64,000 bases of DNA from Pholiota molesta (Eukaryota > Basidiomycota > Agaricomycetes > Agaricales > Strophariaceae), in assembly GCA_014925825.1 (NCBI GenBank), contig JACGCK010000097.1, forward strand, positions 62,001 through 126,000, in the 5' to 3' direction. The position numbers were made by a program, and so were the translations under genes. The notes beneath the pieces were generated by a model, which did not search any database, was not told the origin of the DNA, and saw only the letters and a program-made list of their open reading frames with translations. This document shows positions 21,001-34,200 of this stretch, piece by piece. Positions within the stretch are counted from its first letter, which is position 1. Each line of letters opens with the position of its first letter.

Positions 21001-24000
21001 GGGGACACACTCTTCCATAGAAAGTCAAAGATAGTACTCCTACACCTTGTCATTGCGCAGCGATGGATATTACTGTTAGATATTCCTGAATGATTCGGCA
21101 GAGTATCCGTTGCCATATAATTTTATAGGGCTATTTGCACACAGCATACTTAATATTTTGGGACAGAAGACACTAGGCAATTCATGTCACCTCGAAATTG
21201 GATGGTCTCATAACAGACGATGGAAACAGGTGCAAATTACACAGTAAAATAAGTGCTACGAGAAAAGCGCTCTCCGTATGGCTCGACCCTCAGCTCCAAG
21301 CCAATTAGTTCATCCAAATCTGGAAGGCAGACCATGAGACCGAACCAGAGTTCGCTTGCCTCTACGCAACTCTGCACAGCATTGCTATAATGGGGTGCCG
21401 AGGCCGACGCATCCACGGCTGCTCACAAATATCGTTGGGAAATTCAGTAACGCAAAATGAGTCATTTAGTCGGTTACATCGATGCCGTGCAACTTCGTAG
21501 AATGATGAATTTTCTGACCCATTTCTAACTACATTATGATAATTGTTGCGGCCCCGACTTCAGCTTTGGTCGAGTCGGGATATGTCATGCGATGAACTTG
21601 AGTAAGACGTCTTCAAGGAAGAAATGAACTCGGATCTAGATACGGGTGTGGATCTCGTTCTAGTAGGTTACCTATCCGCCCAATGTTTTGCATGTAGCTG
21701 TGAGTCCTGAAATAAGATGGCACTCATTCAATAAGAGTCGTCTCGATTATGCCACTACTGAACAGCAAACAGGCGACATGCACTGTAATTTGTTACACGT
21801 ATAATGCGAACATGCGGTTCCGTTCGTTGAATAGTTGTGGCTGCATGATATGATCTCAAACCTTACAATATTACTCGAAGGTGGGATATCCATTTCTATA
21901 CTAGTGCGAGGCGATTATGATGGGCGCGCCCCCAGTGATACTTCGAATCATCTCGGCGCTGCTCTAAACTGTAGCTACGTGCCTTCCTGAGAGTTGTTGA
22001 GGCTTCAAGTGTTGACGTTTCCAGCGCTAAATTCTATTGGGTGGCTTGACTATAGCTTAGCTTCGTAGAATTATGGAGGATCTTCAATAAAATGAGCATT
22101 GGACATTACCCTGATTTAGGCTGCTATACCCTTGTATTTCATGCCTTGATGTAACACAGTCAGTAAGAATCCGAATGCTATCATAAGATTTGTAAAGGAT
22201 TTACAGGAGAAAACCTCAACTTAATGCTCGCAATGAGGTCTCGGTTTGGGTTTAGAGAGCGCAGGAGGTACAGAAGCTTCGGGCGAGTACTTACTCCGGC
22301 GCTTACGACCGAAATAAACATGCTCTGCCCGGTCTGGGCGCTTATTGTCAGTTTTCACCCGCCACGCTTCCCGCACACAACAACCCTCAAATATGTCTCG
22401 ATGTATGTTGGCAGAAAATGGTTAAATTTTCTATACAACTATGAGTTACAATGAACTAGGAATGAACTAGCTACGGGCAGTATGGCAGTATTTGTACTGG
22501 GTGCAGGTTAAAAGAGCACTGCCACGCAGTTACCTCACATGGTGTATCCGACTCAAACGTCAGTCGTGAGGGGAGCTATGATAATGACTAAATTTAAACC
22601 AGCAGACGCGTGAATCAGTTCACTTCAGCATCGAATGTATCGAATTAATCACACGTTGGCTATCGCACATGTACCGCGCCCACATAGCGCCCCTATGTCT
22701 ATATCAAAACAGCTTGGTGAACCGCAAGAACTACTGATTATCGCTGCCGATATGACATTATTGATAGTTTCGGTCGCGACATGCAGTGGCACTCTGATGC
22801 CTCGAGGCAATGTGGGCGCTTAAACACGGTCCTTGAGGAGCCCTCCAGGCTTCGAAACAATGCACATTCTCACAAGGCCAGTCTCTACCAGGATGAACGC
22901 CACAGATTTCGGCGTTTCACGTTGCACTGAGAGTTCTCACATCCCAATGTGCTCAACACGTGTGGAAGGTGTGCACACAGTTGTCGCATCTGATCAGCGC
23001 TTGACTTGTAAACTATGACCAGAGACTCCAGGGCTATACATTGCTATACAGCGCATCTCTAGCTGTAAATGATTCAATACATAGCGAGAAGCGCATGTTC
23101 ATCGCTTGTTATCAATTGTCCTGACTTACCGTGGTAAATTCTAGGAGGTGTGCAAGGGAGCGCAGCCAACACGGTTCGTTCGCCTCTAATATAGGCTAGT
23201 ACCAGCGTCTAAGTGCTCCATAATTTTCAATCATCGGTAGGCGAGAGCTTTCGATCCTCGGATAGAGGTTCTATGGGCTTATATACCGAATAATTTTTTC
23301 TGTCCAATCCGGGTATCGCTGACCTGGTGGCACGGGCACTTGCGCTATAACAGTCTGGTTCTGTAGTTCCTACTATGCATGTCATTCAGGCTCTCCATTC
23401 TCCCATATCTATTGGGCCGCGATGGAGTCCGCGTAAACCAGAATCATCGTACACAGGCTGAGTGCAGCTCGCTCAGTTGGCGCAGGCTGCGCAGCCCGGG
23501 AACGACGACATTATATTAATATCGTATGCTGCAGTGGGAGAGGGCGCCCTTGAAGGCACCCGAATCGATCGCGGTATTCGCGACTTTACTATACCCGGAT
23601 ACGATATGGGCGCCGCACGCGCAGAGGGAAGCATGAACGATCGAGTCAAGGTCTCTCTATCTGAATCTTCTACATCAGCTATAACCCAAATTGTAGTACT
23701 AGAACCCGAAAGGCGTCGCATCCTGATACGGTACGCAAATCGCGGTGCTAAAGCTATCTCGTGTCGACTTCCTCTGACCCCTACTTTCTACTAGCTTCCA
23801 AAAATTTGATTGACTTCGATGTAGCTCGGATCGGCGACCAGCGGCGCGTGCCAAGCCAAGGCGCGCTGCACGCGCTGCGTTGACATTGATCTATCGGTAA
23901 CGCGCCACATTCACAGCACCACACCTCCCAATCACATCGACACTGAACGTTCACATTATTCGCAATTCGGTGGAGGCGAAACGAACAAGTGCGTGCGGTT

Positions 24001-27000
24001 CGTACGGTGAACCTGCTATATTATTAATGACATTCCTTTGACTCTACTGAATATTAGTCGCCATACCCGCTGACAAACGCAGAATGCTCATGGATAAGCA
24101 GGCGGGATTTACTATGATTTTACACAAAACATTTTACTTACTAATGTCATGACTAATTTTGTATCGTTGGTCGCCCCGCGTGCGCGTGCGCTGAGCGCTT
24201 ACAATACCAGCCATTCTTCGAACGCCACCCAGGAATCCGACGCTAAAGTATGCATACTCGGAGCTGTTCGTAATCGTGAGTTCGAATAGCGGTGGATTTA
24301 ATATGAGAAGAGCACCGGTAAACGGTGAACGATCTGCTCACATCTAGCGGCGCGCCCGATGTGAAACCCGCGCCCAGAGTGGTTGCCCCATCATTCGCAC
24401 CATTCGCAACCATCTGAATTCATCCTAGCCTCTGGTCGGTGGCTGTTTCCTGGGGCTGCGCGCTGTGGAGTGCCTAGTGGAGTTAGACCTGCCGCGTTGG
24501 TCTGTGGTCACCGTCATCTGGCCATGAGCGAGCCGCTAGCGGGGTGGCTGCTGCGGTGTGCGGGGTGAACCTCCCGCCCTCAAGTCGAAATTTTGGTAAT
24601 CATCGTCGACGTCGATTCGTGTATCTGCCGATAATGTTTCGGTGTTGAAGCTGAGCGCGCTGTCTGTATAATCATTCATGTTAATTCGGGTTAAGTTCAG
24701 TGAAGTCACCAAGTGGCTATAATTAAGACGAAGGCCAGCATTCAATAAACCCCAATAAATCGTATATTACCGGGAGCATTAAAATACTTGCCTGTCTGTT
24801 ATGTCGTGTCGCTTTATGTCGTTGCCAATCCTATTCGACGTCGCGTTTCCAATTGGACCAAGATAAATTATAATAGCCCACTGTTATCTATCCAACTCCG
24901 ACATAGTAAATACTTGTGAACAAGAATCAAAGATAAGCACGTACATGATACGACTCTGGCATTTTCTGATTTTTCCACGTCATCCAGGATTGAGCATGCA
25001 CTTGAAAATTGAGGCGGATACTTGATTCCAGCATCATTTAGTTATGTGAAATTTCGCCGAAACGACTGTTCGGTGTGATGTGGTTGCGAAAGTGAGGAGA
25101 TGATATGTTATGATACAACTTCGTGAGGAAAAAGTTGGCACCATCTGATATCCCATGCTGTCCAGTGTTCCCTCAAAACATGGTGAGCACGGAGCGCAAC
25201 GGGCGATGCGGGCCAAGCCCTCCCGCGCCCGAGACATCCCGCAGCACGCGCATTCGTGGCTCAACAATCTACGACGTGGCAACCGTCCCGGCCTCGCAAT
25301 CAACTGGCTCAGCTCGGAGCCCGGACATCGTGCTGAGAGAATGCGTCCAAGTAAAGCGCAACTGCAGTGGCCACGTCGAAGAGTCATTGACTGTGCATCA
25401 TCTGATTCCTGCCGCATCATCGTTGGTGGTAGGTAGCTGGCAGTTCGGCCCGGCTGCGCACGCGTGCCACAATCAGATGTCTGCGCACGCGCGCGTGCCT
25501 GTGCGTTAATTGGCAGCGCGGGCAGAGCGCTCGGGGGCAGAGGCACAACCTCGCTGGATCATCGATGTTTTTGCAGTGTTTGAATTTGTGAACTGAACGT
25601 TTGCATATATTCCACGGTATCGTGCAGCGGTTCAAGTTTAGATTGCATCCTGGGTCCATAACAAGTGCTTCAGGGTTCTGCAGATTTGAGTCAGAAAATG
25701 TAGAACAGGCTCAACCAATATATTCAAGAAGCTCCGGGCTTTCTCGAGTCAGAGCCTCATCGGTGCGATATACCACAAGTGCTCGCCAAATATCACTGAC
25801 TAATGTCCATTCTTGTCTTACGTAGAAGGCCATTCTTAAAAGTACCTACAAATACGAAGACAAGGGTTCTTCAATAAAGTCAAAACCAGCCGCTTAGACT
25901 TCGAGAAACCTGCAACGGAAGAAGCAATTGGGGTCTGGAGCGCCTAATTGCATTGTCTATTGCAATTGCATGTGGGATTCGGGCATCGTTTTGGCAACGC
26001 ACTGCATCGCGCTACGTAGAATGCGCAGACAATTTGACACGACCCGGGTATGTACAGGTGTGTAGCTGCTTTCTGTCTTCTTCTCCCATAATTTGGACGG
26101 TCAGATTTCCTATTTCGAATGTGAAGTTAATCCCTAAATGCTATGTGACTGAAATCCATGCCCACCCGCGAGCGACGCAAATGAACGCGTATGTTACTCT
26201 GATACTCAAATGATAATAATATACCGTAATTTGGAAGATCCATATTCACATCGGAGACGGCGCGCCTCTGAGGAATTCCGATTCAACTATTTCCGCAAAC
26301 CACTCACGGAATTCTGCAAAGCGTATTGAGCTTGCATATGACTAACTGCGATCTCCTAACCATTAACGGATGCTCATCGCAACTAAATATGCAACGTCCT
26401 AAGTAACTGCTATCACACATCAGTCACCAGCTTGAATCTTCCTGGCCAGCGTCAGCGCTACACGCTAAACCATAGAAGTCAGTGTACGCCTGTGCACTTC
26501 CTAATCCGTGCACATGGATCAACCACCCCCCTTCCCGTCCGCGCCCTCCCATATGCAACCAGCTCCGCCTTAACTACTCGGTACGCCACTGACGTCGAAG
26601 CGCCTCCCCACCATGCTTTGGGGTCTGCGCATGTCATAACAACAGTCATCCGTGCAACCCAGAGACGCTATTCTCGACATCCCATCGTTCCGAGCATTCA
26701 AAGTGGGTTCGCCGGAACAAGGCGCCCGCGATGACGCCCCTACGTCATCGCCCCATCGCGCATCCTACCAGCTACGACTACCTCATAGGCTGATCATACG
26801 CAGCGTCAGGGCGAGCGGGCGCCGCGCGGGGTGGGCTGGTGCGGTCGCCTGGTGGCGCCGGGCTCATGGGCACGGCCGTGGCAAGCATGTGGAAATACAG
26901 ATGCGCGTCGTGCGGCCGTGCGGTGCGATGCGCACGCACCGCACGCTCCCACACACGCGCGCCGTCCTAGCGCATATGTAGTATCGTACATGTCATTGGG

Positions 27001-27500
27001 AGCACCTAACCGGCCGCTTCTCTCATGTTCATTGTTACGTTCACATTCATGCATGCACGCATGCATGGAAGGGAGCACGAGACGCGCGGAATGGTGGGTG
27101 CAGCGCGACGGCACTGCCGCTTTCGCCTAACGCGTAGTTTCGATTGGGAAGCCTGAGGAGCGTGGATCATTGCACCGATCACCGTCCCGTCTAGAACAGA
27201 CATTCAGAAACATTTCTCACTGGTACAGAAAGTTCCACCGCGGGCCACCTTTCGCGTTCGGCAATATGCAAGTCTCACACAACGGCGGTCTTAGTTCGAC
27301 CACGCTGGGTTCTCTCTGGGCATACCGTAGCACACCGTCAAGTGTTTTCTGTTGGAAGATCCGCGTCAATGTCAATGCGCATCGCATCGCTTCGCATTCC
27401 TTGGAATTTCTTAAATGTTTTCTTATTCACACAGGTGACGGATTTCTCGAATGTATAATTTATTCTCGAGACTCTATTTCAGAGTGCGTATGGGTAGGGG
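18001..27500. other. gene-poor region, nothing supported
   Basis: About 9.5 kb with no frame that looks coding: the open frames are short, overlap on both strands and show no recognisable domain or coherent splice structure. I found no reverse transcriptase, integrase or transposase motif and no convincing terminal repeats by eye. One 20-bp imperfect palindrome of CATG units lies at 27048-27067. Degenerate repeats may be present but would need a similarity search. Confidence 0.5.
27048..27067. repeat. imperfect palindrome of CATG units
   Basis: Twenty bases, CATGCATG-CACG-CATGCATG, self-complementary except at the centre. No function is assigned. Confidence 0.5.
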
Positions 27501-28118
27501 TGGGGTGTTACTGTACATGTGAACAGTATAGCAGAATATGTATGTTACATACAACAAAACAGGTATGCTTCATGCATCAAGAAAGCTTCGATGAACGTTT
27601 CGAAGGCGAGAATGGATGGAGAAAAGAGGGGATTGGGATATAGCGCTGTTGTCTCGATTCTTGAACGTTGGAAAATAATAGAGAGGAATGGAAGAACGGA
27701 TGGAACGGAGGCGGGATAATAATGTTAGAAGACTAGGAGGCGGTCGATGCGTAAAGTAGGCGAATAGGGTGGCGAATAAAAGTAATGGTTGTATGGTAGA
27801 ACGGCGTGTGGTGAACTTGAAGGCGTGAATGCAATGTTGGAGTGGGTGGATGCTGATGTGGGGGAATATGCTGGTGGATGAATCAATGGAGAGCGCTGGT
27901 ACTCGAAGGCGAGAAAGAGAGACAGAGAAAGAAAAGATAAACAACAAAGAACAGAAAGCATATACAACTGAGAGGAGAACCAAGTGCTGAATGGATGGAA
28001 TGCATGTGGGCTGCGCGCATGGGCATGAGTCGCGTTTTGGGCAGGTGTCATATAGTGATGTGGGGAACGAGTGGGGGAAAGCCATAGATGCGAGCGAGAA
28101 ACGAAGCGAGAAGGGAGT
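27501..28118. other. 3' flank of the cyclin gene
   Basis: Purine-rich on the plus strand, so pyrimidine-rich in the direction of the minus-strand cyclin transcript, like the 3' flank of the transporter gene. Probably 3' UTR and terminator. No coding sequence supported. Confidence 0.4.
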
Positions 28119-29262
28119 CTATGATGTTGACACCCGGGGGATACCAGGGAACAGATCTAGCATGTCCTTCGTCGACGCCTTTGTTACCGCGTTGAACATC
28201 TTGCGCATTGTGGTTGGCGGATGTACCGCTGGATGTTGTGGCAATTGCAGTGCGTGGTCCCGCGTCTTTCCAATAACAATTTCGACTGGCATGTCTTCAG
28301 GCGAGGTGTTCATCGAAGAATCGGAAGGCGTGCGAGGAGAATAGAATGAAGAATCGCTGTCGGAATCGTTCGAAGACACGTTGCTTGATGGCGAGAGCTC
28401 GGGAACCTTCGTTGGCGATGGAACCATGCACACATCCATAGGTACGCAGGTGCTTCGCGGCGGCGTGTGTGGCGACGAGGAGTGAGACTGGCGCTGGTGG
28501 CACAGGCGATGAAATGCGTGGGGAGTGGACGAGGTGGGTGATGACCTCTGCGAGACCTTGGTGGTGCGAAAGCAGATCGTCCTCCGTGATTTTCAGCTCG
28601 AAGTTGAGCACATCGAGGTACTCGCGCTCGATGCGTCCCACATCCCGCTTCCCAAACACACCAGTGCAAAGTGCCCAGTGCACGTTCTTGAGCGTCGAAT
28701 CGTTGAGATACTATGAATCGGGAAAGATGGAGTTAGTAAAATAAAATACATCCGATAGACAAGACGGAACGGACCTTGGACGCCACAATAAGAGCTCCGA
28801 GAAATACGCGCTCGAGTGCCCACTGCTCGAGTCCGATGTGGAGGTGAGGCTTTGAGCGGTCGATATATACAAGAGTCGCCAGGAGGGTGCTCATGGTAAC
28901 CTCGGCGCGAGTGAGGACATTTTCCACAAATGTCGTGAACTTTGCATGTTCCGGGCGCCGGGCGGCAGTGCGGCCGCGGAAGAAGATGGTGTTGGGCGTC
29001 CCATGGCGTAGTCTACTGTCTCGACGACGCGGTCTACGACATAATCTTTAGATAGGAGAGTATATTAGTTTTTGGCCCTAGATAACTTTTTCGATCGAGG
29101 CGACTTACCGATAACCTGTCTTGAAACCTTGACGTCAATGAGCTCGAGCAGGGCCGGGCTGTGTGTTGCGGGGTCGACGAGACTGGCGTGGTGGATGGAA
29201 GACGAGGAGGATCCAGAGGATGTGGAGGATGCTGGCGACGACATTCCTGAGTGGGCGAACAT
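28119..29262 (-). CDS. PHO80-type (Pcl-like) cyclin, frame breaks
   Basis: Regulatory subunit of a cyclin-dependent kinase of the Pho85 type, inferred from the cyclin box. Exons 29262-29109, 29045-28775 and 28710-28119. The N-terminus is MFAHSG with a Ser run (SSTSSGSSSSS). The cyclin box covers TLLATLVYIDRSKPHLHI, ERVFLGALIVASK and, after intron 2, YLNDSTLKNVHWALCTGVFG. The C-terminal tail is Ser/Pro-rich (SPRTPSDSSMNTSPED), typical of phosphorylated cyclin tails, and ends with TMRKMFN ... LFPGIP. The frame changes near 28978 (one base missing next to CGCGG) and again near 28480 (one extra, or two missing); the two cancel in total length. An alternative upstream Met at 29322-29331 cannot be excluded. 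Sole supported gene in a 24-kb gene-poor stretch. Confidence 0.8.
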
Positions 29263-30701
29263 GGAGGGGAGTGGGGCTATGAATCGTTGAGAGGACTTGA
29301 GGGCGCATATAAAGGAAAATCGGCTGAGCATCAGAGCCGATGACTGCGTTCACAGATCGCAGATCTGGATCTGAACCGGCTCAGCTCAGCCCCCCGCCGC
29401 TCACCTCGGCGACCTGTCTGCCACTCGTCTCTCCGGCTTACCCAACCCCTCCCAGCTCGGCTGTGCTCCCATACCTTATCGGGTGTTCTGCTGACTCGAC
29501 TGTGCACTGCTTACACGCCTCCCCGTCGCCGCACAGTCATCGCGGCCGCTCGCCGGATCCATACGCATCCGTATGCGCGCCGCACGCAGCGCTCCAGATA
29601 GATGCGGGCGACGAGGCGCCACGGCTCGACGGTTGTAGCCAGCCCGCGCGCGTTTCTCCAGAGCAACGGCCTGAGACGACACGCTATTAGAACAACAACA
29701 ACAACAATTGTTCTGAAAGCAACGACATCAACAAAAGGTGCACAGTCGTCCTAATTGTCTCTTTGTCTTGCACATCTGGGCGTGGACGCCTCCGCACTAC
29801 AGTTTCTAGCAACCTGTATATTAAGCCTCTTTCATTAGAACACTGCCAGTACGTCTAGTATCAACACAAGTAATAGTGAGATCCACTTCACTGGTTGAAT
29901 CTTCCCTAATCTCGCACAGAACCTTTCACGCCAGCGACGCCACTAACAGCAAATGATCCTCGAACAATATCAACCGGAATGAAGCAAGTCCCCCTCCTAA
30001 TCAGTCTGCTGCCCATCGCAAGGCTGATAGCATCACATCAACCCATCATCATCATGAAAGCCGTCCATCACACAACCTGCAGCAGCCTGCAGCGCGATCT
30101 TCTATTGTCATCTAGGCTCTGTCTTCTCTATCTTAGTACTTGCCACCCACACCATAATTTGGGCTAATCTGTTTGCTGGCGTCACAAAATGCGCTTGACT
30201 AGCATCCGTACACACATGGCTCTATCAAGAAAGCCCAGAAAACCGTCCAGATGACTGGCGTACACGTCTAATTGCCTGTAATTACCCCCCTAATAAAAGT
30301 ATACCTGTCTCGGGCTGTTTCTCTGTCACACCAAGCGCGCTGGGGCAGGCGCACTACCCCAAAACGGGTATGATACACACTTTTATCTGACAATATTCGC
30401 TTTTCGAAGTAACTTTCTGCGTACATGGAGAATGGTCTATACATGGAATGCCGACACAATCATCTGCGTTGACTCGGAAGCGTGCTACATATGAAAATGC
30501 CACTAATTTTAACATACATACGCCAATCCGTATGTTCTGAGCCGCAGCGCTTAATCTCTAGGAGCTCTGCCTTGACATGGCCCATCACTGCGCGAATGTT
30601 CCCATTCGAACACGTCTGGCATCGGAATATTTTAAAATTTATAACGACACCCATTTCCGATTCTATCGACATCACTGCGTTATTGATTAATAAAATGATT
30701 A
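29263..30701. other. intergenic; cyclin upstream region
   Basis: Contains the cyclin promoter and a short AAC microsatellite at about 29692-29706. No gene supported. Confidence 0.45.
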
Positions 30702-31298
30702 CAGTCGAACCTCTCATAACCCATAGCCGTCGGGAGTCGGCCAAGGCCATGGGTTTTGAGGGGTTATGGGCTGATAGAGGTACGATAAAAATAGATTTCA
30801 AAATATTCGAAAAAATCAGGAAAAATCAGAAAACAAATTGTATGGTATAAACTCGGCATAGGGTAGATATCATTCTCAAGATCATTTCCGTCATGGATTT
30901 TGATATTTTTAATCCATCTTTACGAGCTTTAACTGTCTTTTGAATATAAGAAGGGGTCTGAAAGTCATTGAATACGAATATTTGAGGTGAACAAGTGTGA
31001 ATATTTTATTTTTTATGTGCTGTAGGGGGTGCGCTGGTCCCTTGGTGGTGCATCAGTGCGACCAAAGTGCAACTAAACGGAATGAAATGCAAGAAAAATC
31101 AGTATCTGTTCGCTCCCAACCCTATTTCACCAGTACCAAAACCCATAATTGACCGCCAAAACCTATGGGTTATGGATTACTGCATATTTATGGGTTATGG
31201 GTTGCAAATCCCCGCCTACCAAGTTGGTGGATAAATTTTCCCATGGGATATGAGGGGTTATGGGTCTAGAGGTGTATGGATTATGAGGGTTTCGACTG
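30702..31298. mobile_element. pogo/Tigger-like MITE with TA target duplication
   Basis: The element begins CAGTCGAACCTCTCATAACC and ends with the near-perfect reverse complement (GGATTATGAGGGTTTCGACTG). Both ends are flanked by TA (30700-30701 and 31299-31300), the target duplication of Tc1/mariner/pogo transposons, and the CAGT start is typical of pogo ends. Inside, the words GGGTTATGGG and CCATAACCC recur near both ends (about 30760 and 31140-31270) as subterminal repeats. There is no transposase frame in the 597 bp, so it is non-autonomous and would depend on an enzyme encoded elsewhere. Confidence 0.85.
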
Positions 31299-34200
31299 TA
31301 ATGCTATGCATCGAGTCGAACGTTCTTGCGATTCAGCTTTCATTCGAATTTGAGCTCGGGTGCTAACTGGTTTTCTTGAACAATGGGAAGGCATGCGAAA
31401 TGCCGCCCGCCTGCAGCCTGCAGGCACCACACTCCACCATCACCATCGAGAACAATGCGAAATTCGTTGAAACGACGCGTCGATCTCGCGCGACGAGACC
31501 CTGCACTACTGCCACCGACGCGACGCGCGCCATGGAAAACCGATCGTCGTTCCAGCGTCCCTGTCCGAGTCATCACCACATGCTGTGGGTCCCATCATCC
31601 CATTGTCTCCCATTGTTCAATGACCATTTCCAACCCAGCTCGATCGGTATGTGGCCCGCCAGCCTTCCTCCACAACTTGTGCCACTCCATGCTGCCGATC
31701 AATATTTCAGCCATGCACAATGCCATCAGTGGCCAAGTCATATAACATCCAAGTCATATAACATTTCCAGCCCCGAAAAGGGCCAAATGAATGCCCGCGA
31801 GCCTTGCGCGTTTGTCGTGTGACTACATCACTCCCTTTGAGTCCTTTCGCCGCTGTCTCCGTCATTGTCGTCGTCGATCCGGCGCCTCGTCGTCGTATGT
31901 GTGTGTTTATCCAGATCGCGCCTCCCACAGTCATTTAATTTCACGATATGGCGCAAGCGGTGCAAGTAAGCCAATAATCGGTATATTTGCCGTAGCTATT
32001 TAGTATTACGAATACAGGCTTATCTGCAGCTTATAGAGGCGGAAAGCCTTGCCGGAGTTCGGGACAGATATACATGGTATCACGCGCACATCCGAGTCGC
32101 AGCGCAGCCTGGAGACTGCGGCCGCTGACTCAAAAGGCGCGTCGAATGGTACAGCATCAGCTTGATTCCAACCATTTACTCCACGGATTATATAGCCCGC
32201 GGTAGCTGAATCCTCGAACACACTAATACTCAGCAAACCTCATGTACGTTTTCCACAGCCCAACCACCGCAGTCAGGCTACAGCTAGCCGAGTCAGGTAA
32301 ACTTTGCATTTATTTCCTGATTTGGCGTGCTATCGCACAGTCGCCCCGCTTGGCGTTGGTGGAATCGAGCCCAATAAATACCCCAAGGAAAACCATCCAC
32401 GCGAATCGACGAAAGCCACAAGAAATACGTGGCCAGCTCAACTGTAACTCCAGCGCCGCGCGTTTCAGTGGGGCGGGCCAGCAGCAATTCCGGGTGGGTC
32501 ACCATCTCGACGCCGACCCTTGCTTGCTTAAGTGCTGCGCGCTGGGCGGAAGCATAACCATAACCTTAGCGCCGTTTTGAGTTGACGCGTCAGCGCGCGA
32601 GCGCCGGCGGCATACCCCACCGCTTAGCCATGGGCGGCTCAATGACGCGTGGCGCCTCGGTTTTAACTTCCAACCAGCTTCCAACCACACCCCAGCTGTT
32701 CGAATATTCGTCTTCCGAGTCGTCAACCCCACGGCAACCTCGCTCGTATACGACGTACATCCAACGAGCGCAAGCGCGTAATCCAGGAGACAACAGTATT
32801 TCGCCTTAGACGAGCTCCGAGCCACGTCGATGGAAGTCGGGATGCCGTATCTCTGGCGAAACACGCGTCCGGCGCACATCCCAATCCAGAGGACGTCCGC
32901 CTGCGCGACTTGTTTGCATTCGGCGCTTGGGAGCGGGGCACGGAGCAGGGAACCGAACATGGTTAATCCTGGGTTAATCATCACACTCGTATCAATGAGG
33001 ATATTAATGAACCCGTCTTTTATTCGGCGATGCGCACCGGAAATGGAGGGCTCAGTATGTCTGTCGGGCATGAGTATAATTCCTCGGCCTGAGCTAACAT
33101 GCATTACAGGACATCAACGTCTGGCTTGCGAGACTACCGAGTCAATACGAGCGGTGAGCGGAAGATGAAGGACGCGTTTCGGGTGTTACCGCCATCGCGA
33201 CGCCGGTTTTTGGCGCGGAATCGGTATGTACGCACATCCTTCCCCCCATGTGTACGCCCGTCGACGTCATTGCATTGCGATCAGCACGCAGCGGCTTGTC
33301 CGATGGTACTCATTACCCCCAAAGTGAGTTCAAAGCACGAAGAAGGTTGGGAGAGTGCGCTCTAACAGGACTGGGCTTTCAAACTTCAGACTCGCAAACG
33401 ATGCGGTCATGCGCCCTCATCACGCACCCCACAATCCGATGCCCAGTCCACGGGCGCATAGATATGAATGTTGATACGTCCACAAACTTGGGCTTCAGCA
33501 TACGACTCTCTCTCATATCAGACCTCCATTGTGAGTGATATCCCTCCCCGTTGAGGCTCACTGATGAACAAGCTCCCGCCGTCCCGCCCATCTCTCGCAG
33601 TCCTTCGGGCTCGGTTGCAGGCGACCGGGTCATAGATCGTCATGGGTCGAAAGGGCCACTGCAAACCTGCAAGTGCATATATGACGTACATGGTAGGACG
33701 ATGCCACAAGGCTGTGGTTCCTCAACGCGAGCGGTACTCACATAAAACCATATATGGTGTGCGCGCAACCTGTGCGAGTTGCGTTCTCTGGTTATCCACG
33801 CACTGGTGAGCCAACGCTTTGCTTATTTCCAGGAAAGAACATTACAGAATTTTCTTACAGGTGGTGTTATGAATTTGACTTCGAAGCCGTTCAACGGCAT
33901 CTGCTCCTGTAGCCGCTTGGATGCAACCGTGCATGTGTGTATTTTACGTTGCAATTTCTCACCTAGCGTGTTTTTTGTTATGTTGACCCACTTCACAGAC
34001 CTTGTGCGGCCAGTTTCTTCTCTCCCTGCGTGGCTCATGAACGCTCGAATGATACTCGATAGATGCTGTCATGCGCTTTGGTTTATTTTCCATCGCCTTT
34101 ACAGTATAACCCACACTAATGATCGGTAGAATTTAGGACCAACCAGGTTTTATGGATTGCATAGGATCTTTGGAGGCTGAATCGCTTGCTTTGATTCAAT

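Noticed and set aside
24536..24684. Minus-strand frame beginning MNDYTDSALSF that looks mildly coding-like
   Set aside because: Only about 50 codons before a stop, no splice continuation or family seen.
32499..33104. 201-codon open frame on the minus strand
   Set aside because: No recognisable domain, overlaps frames on the other strand, and its composition looks like random translation; kept out of the gene list.
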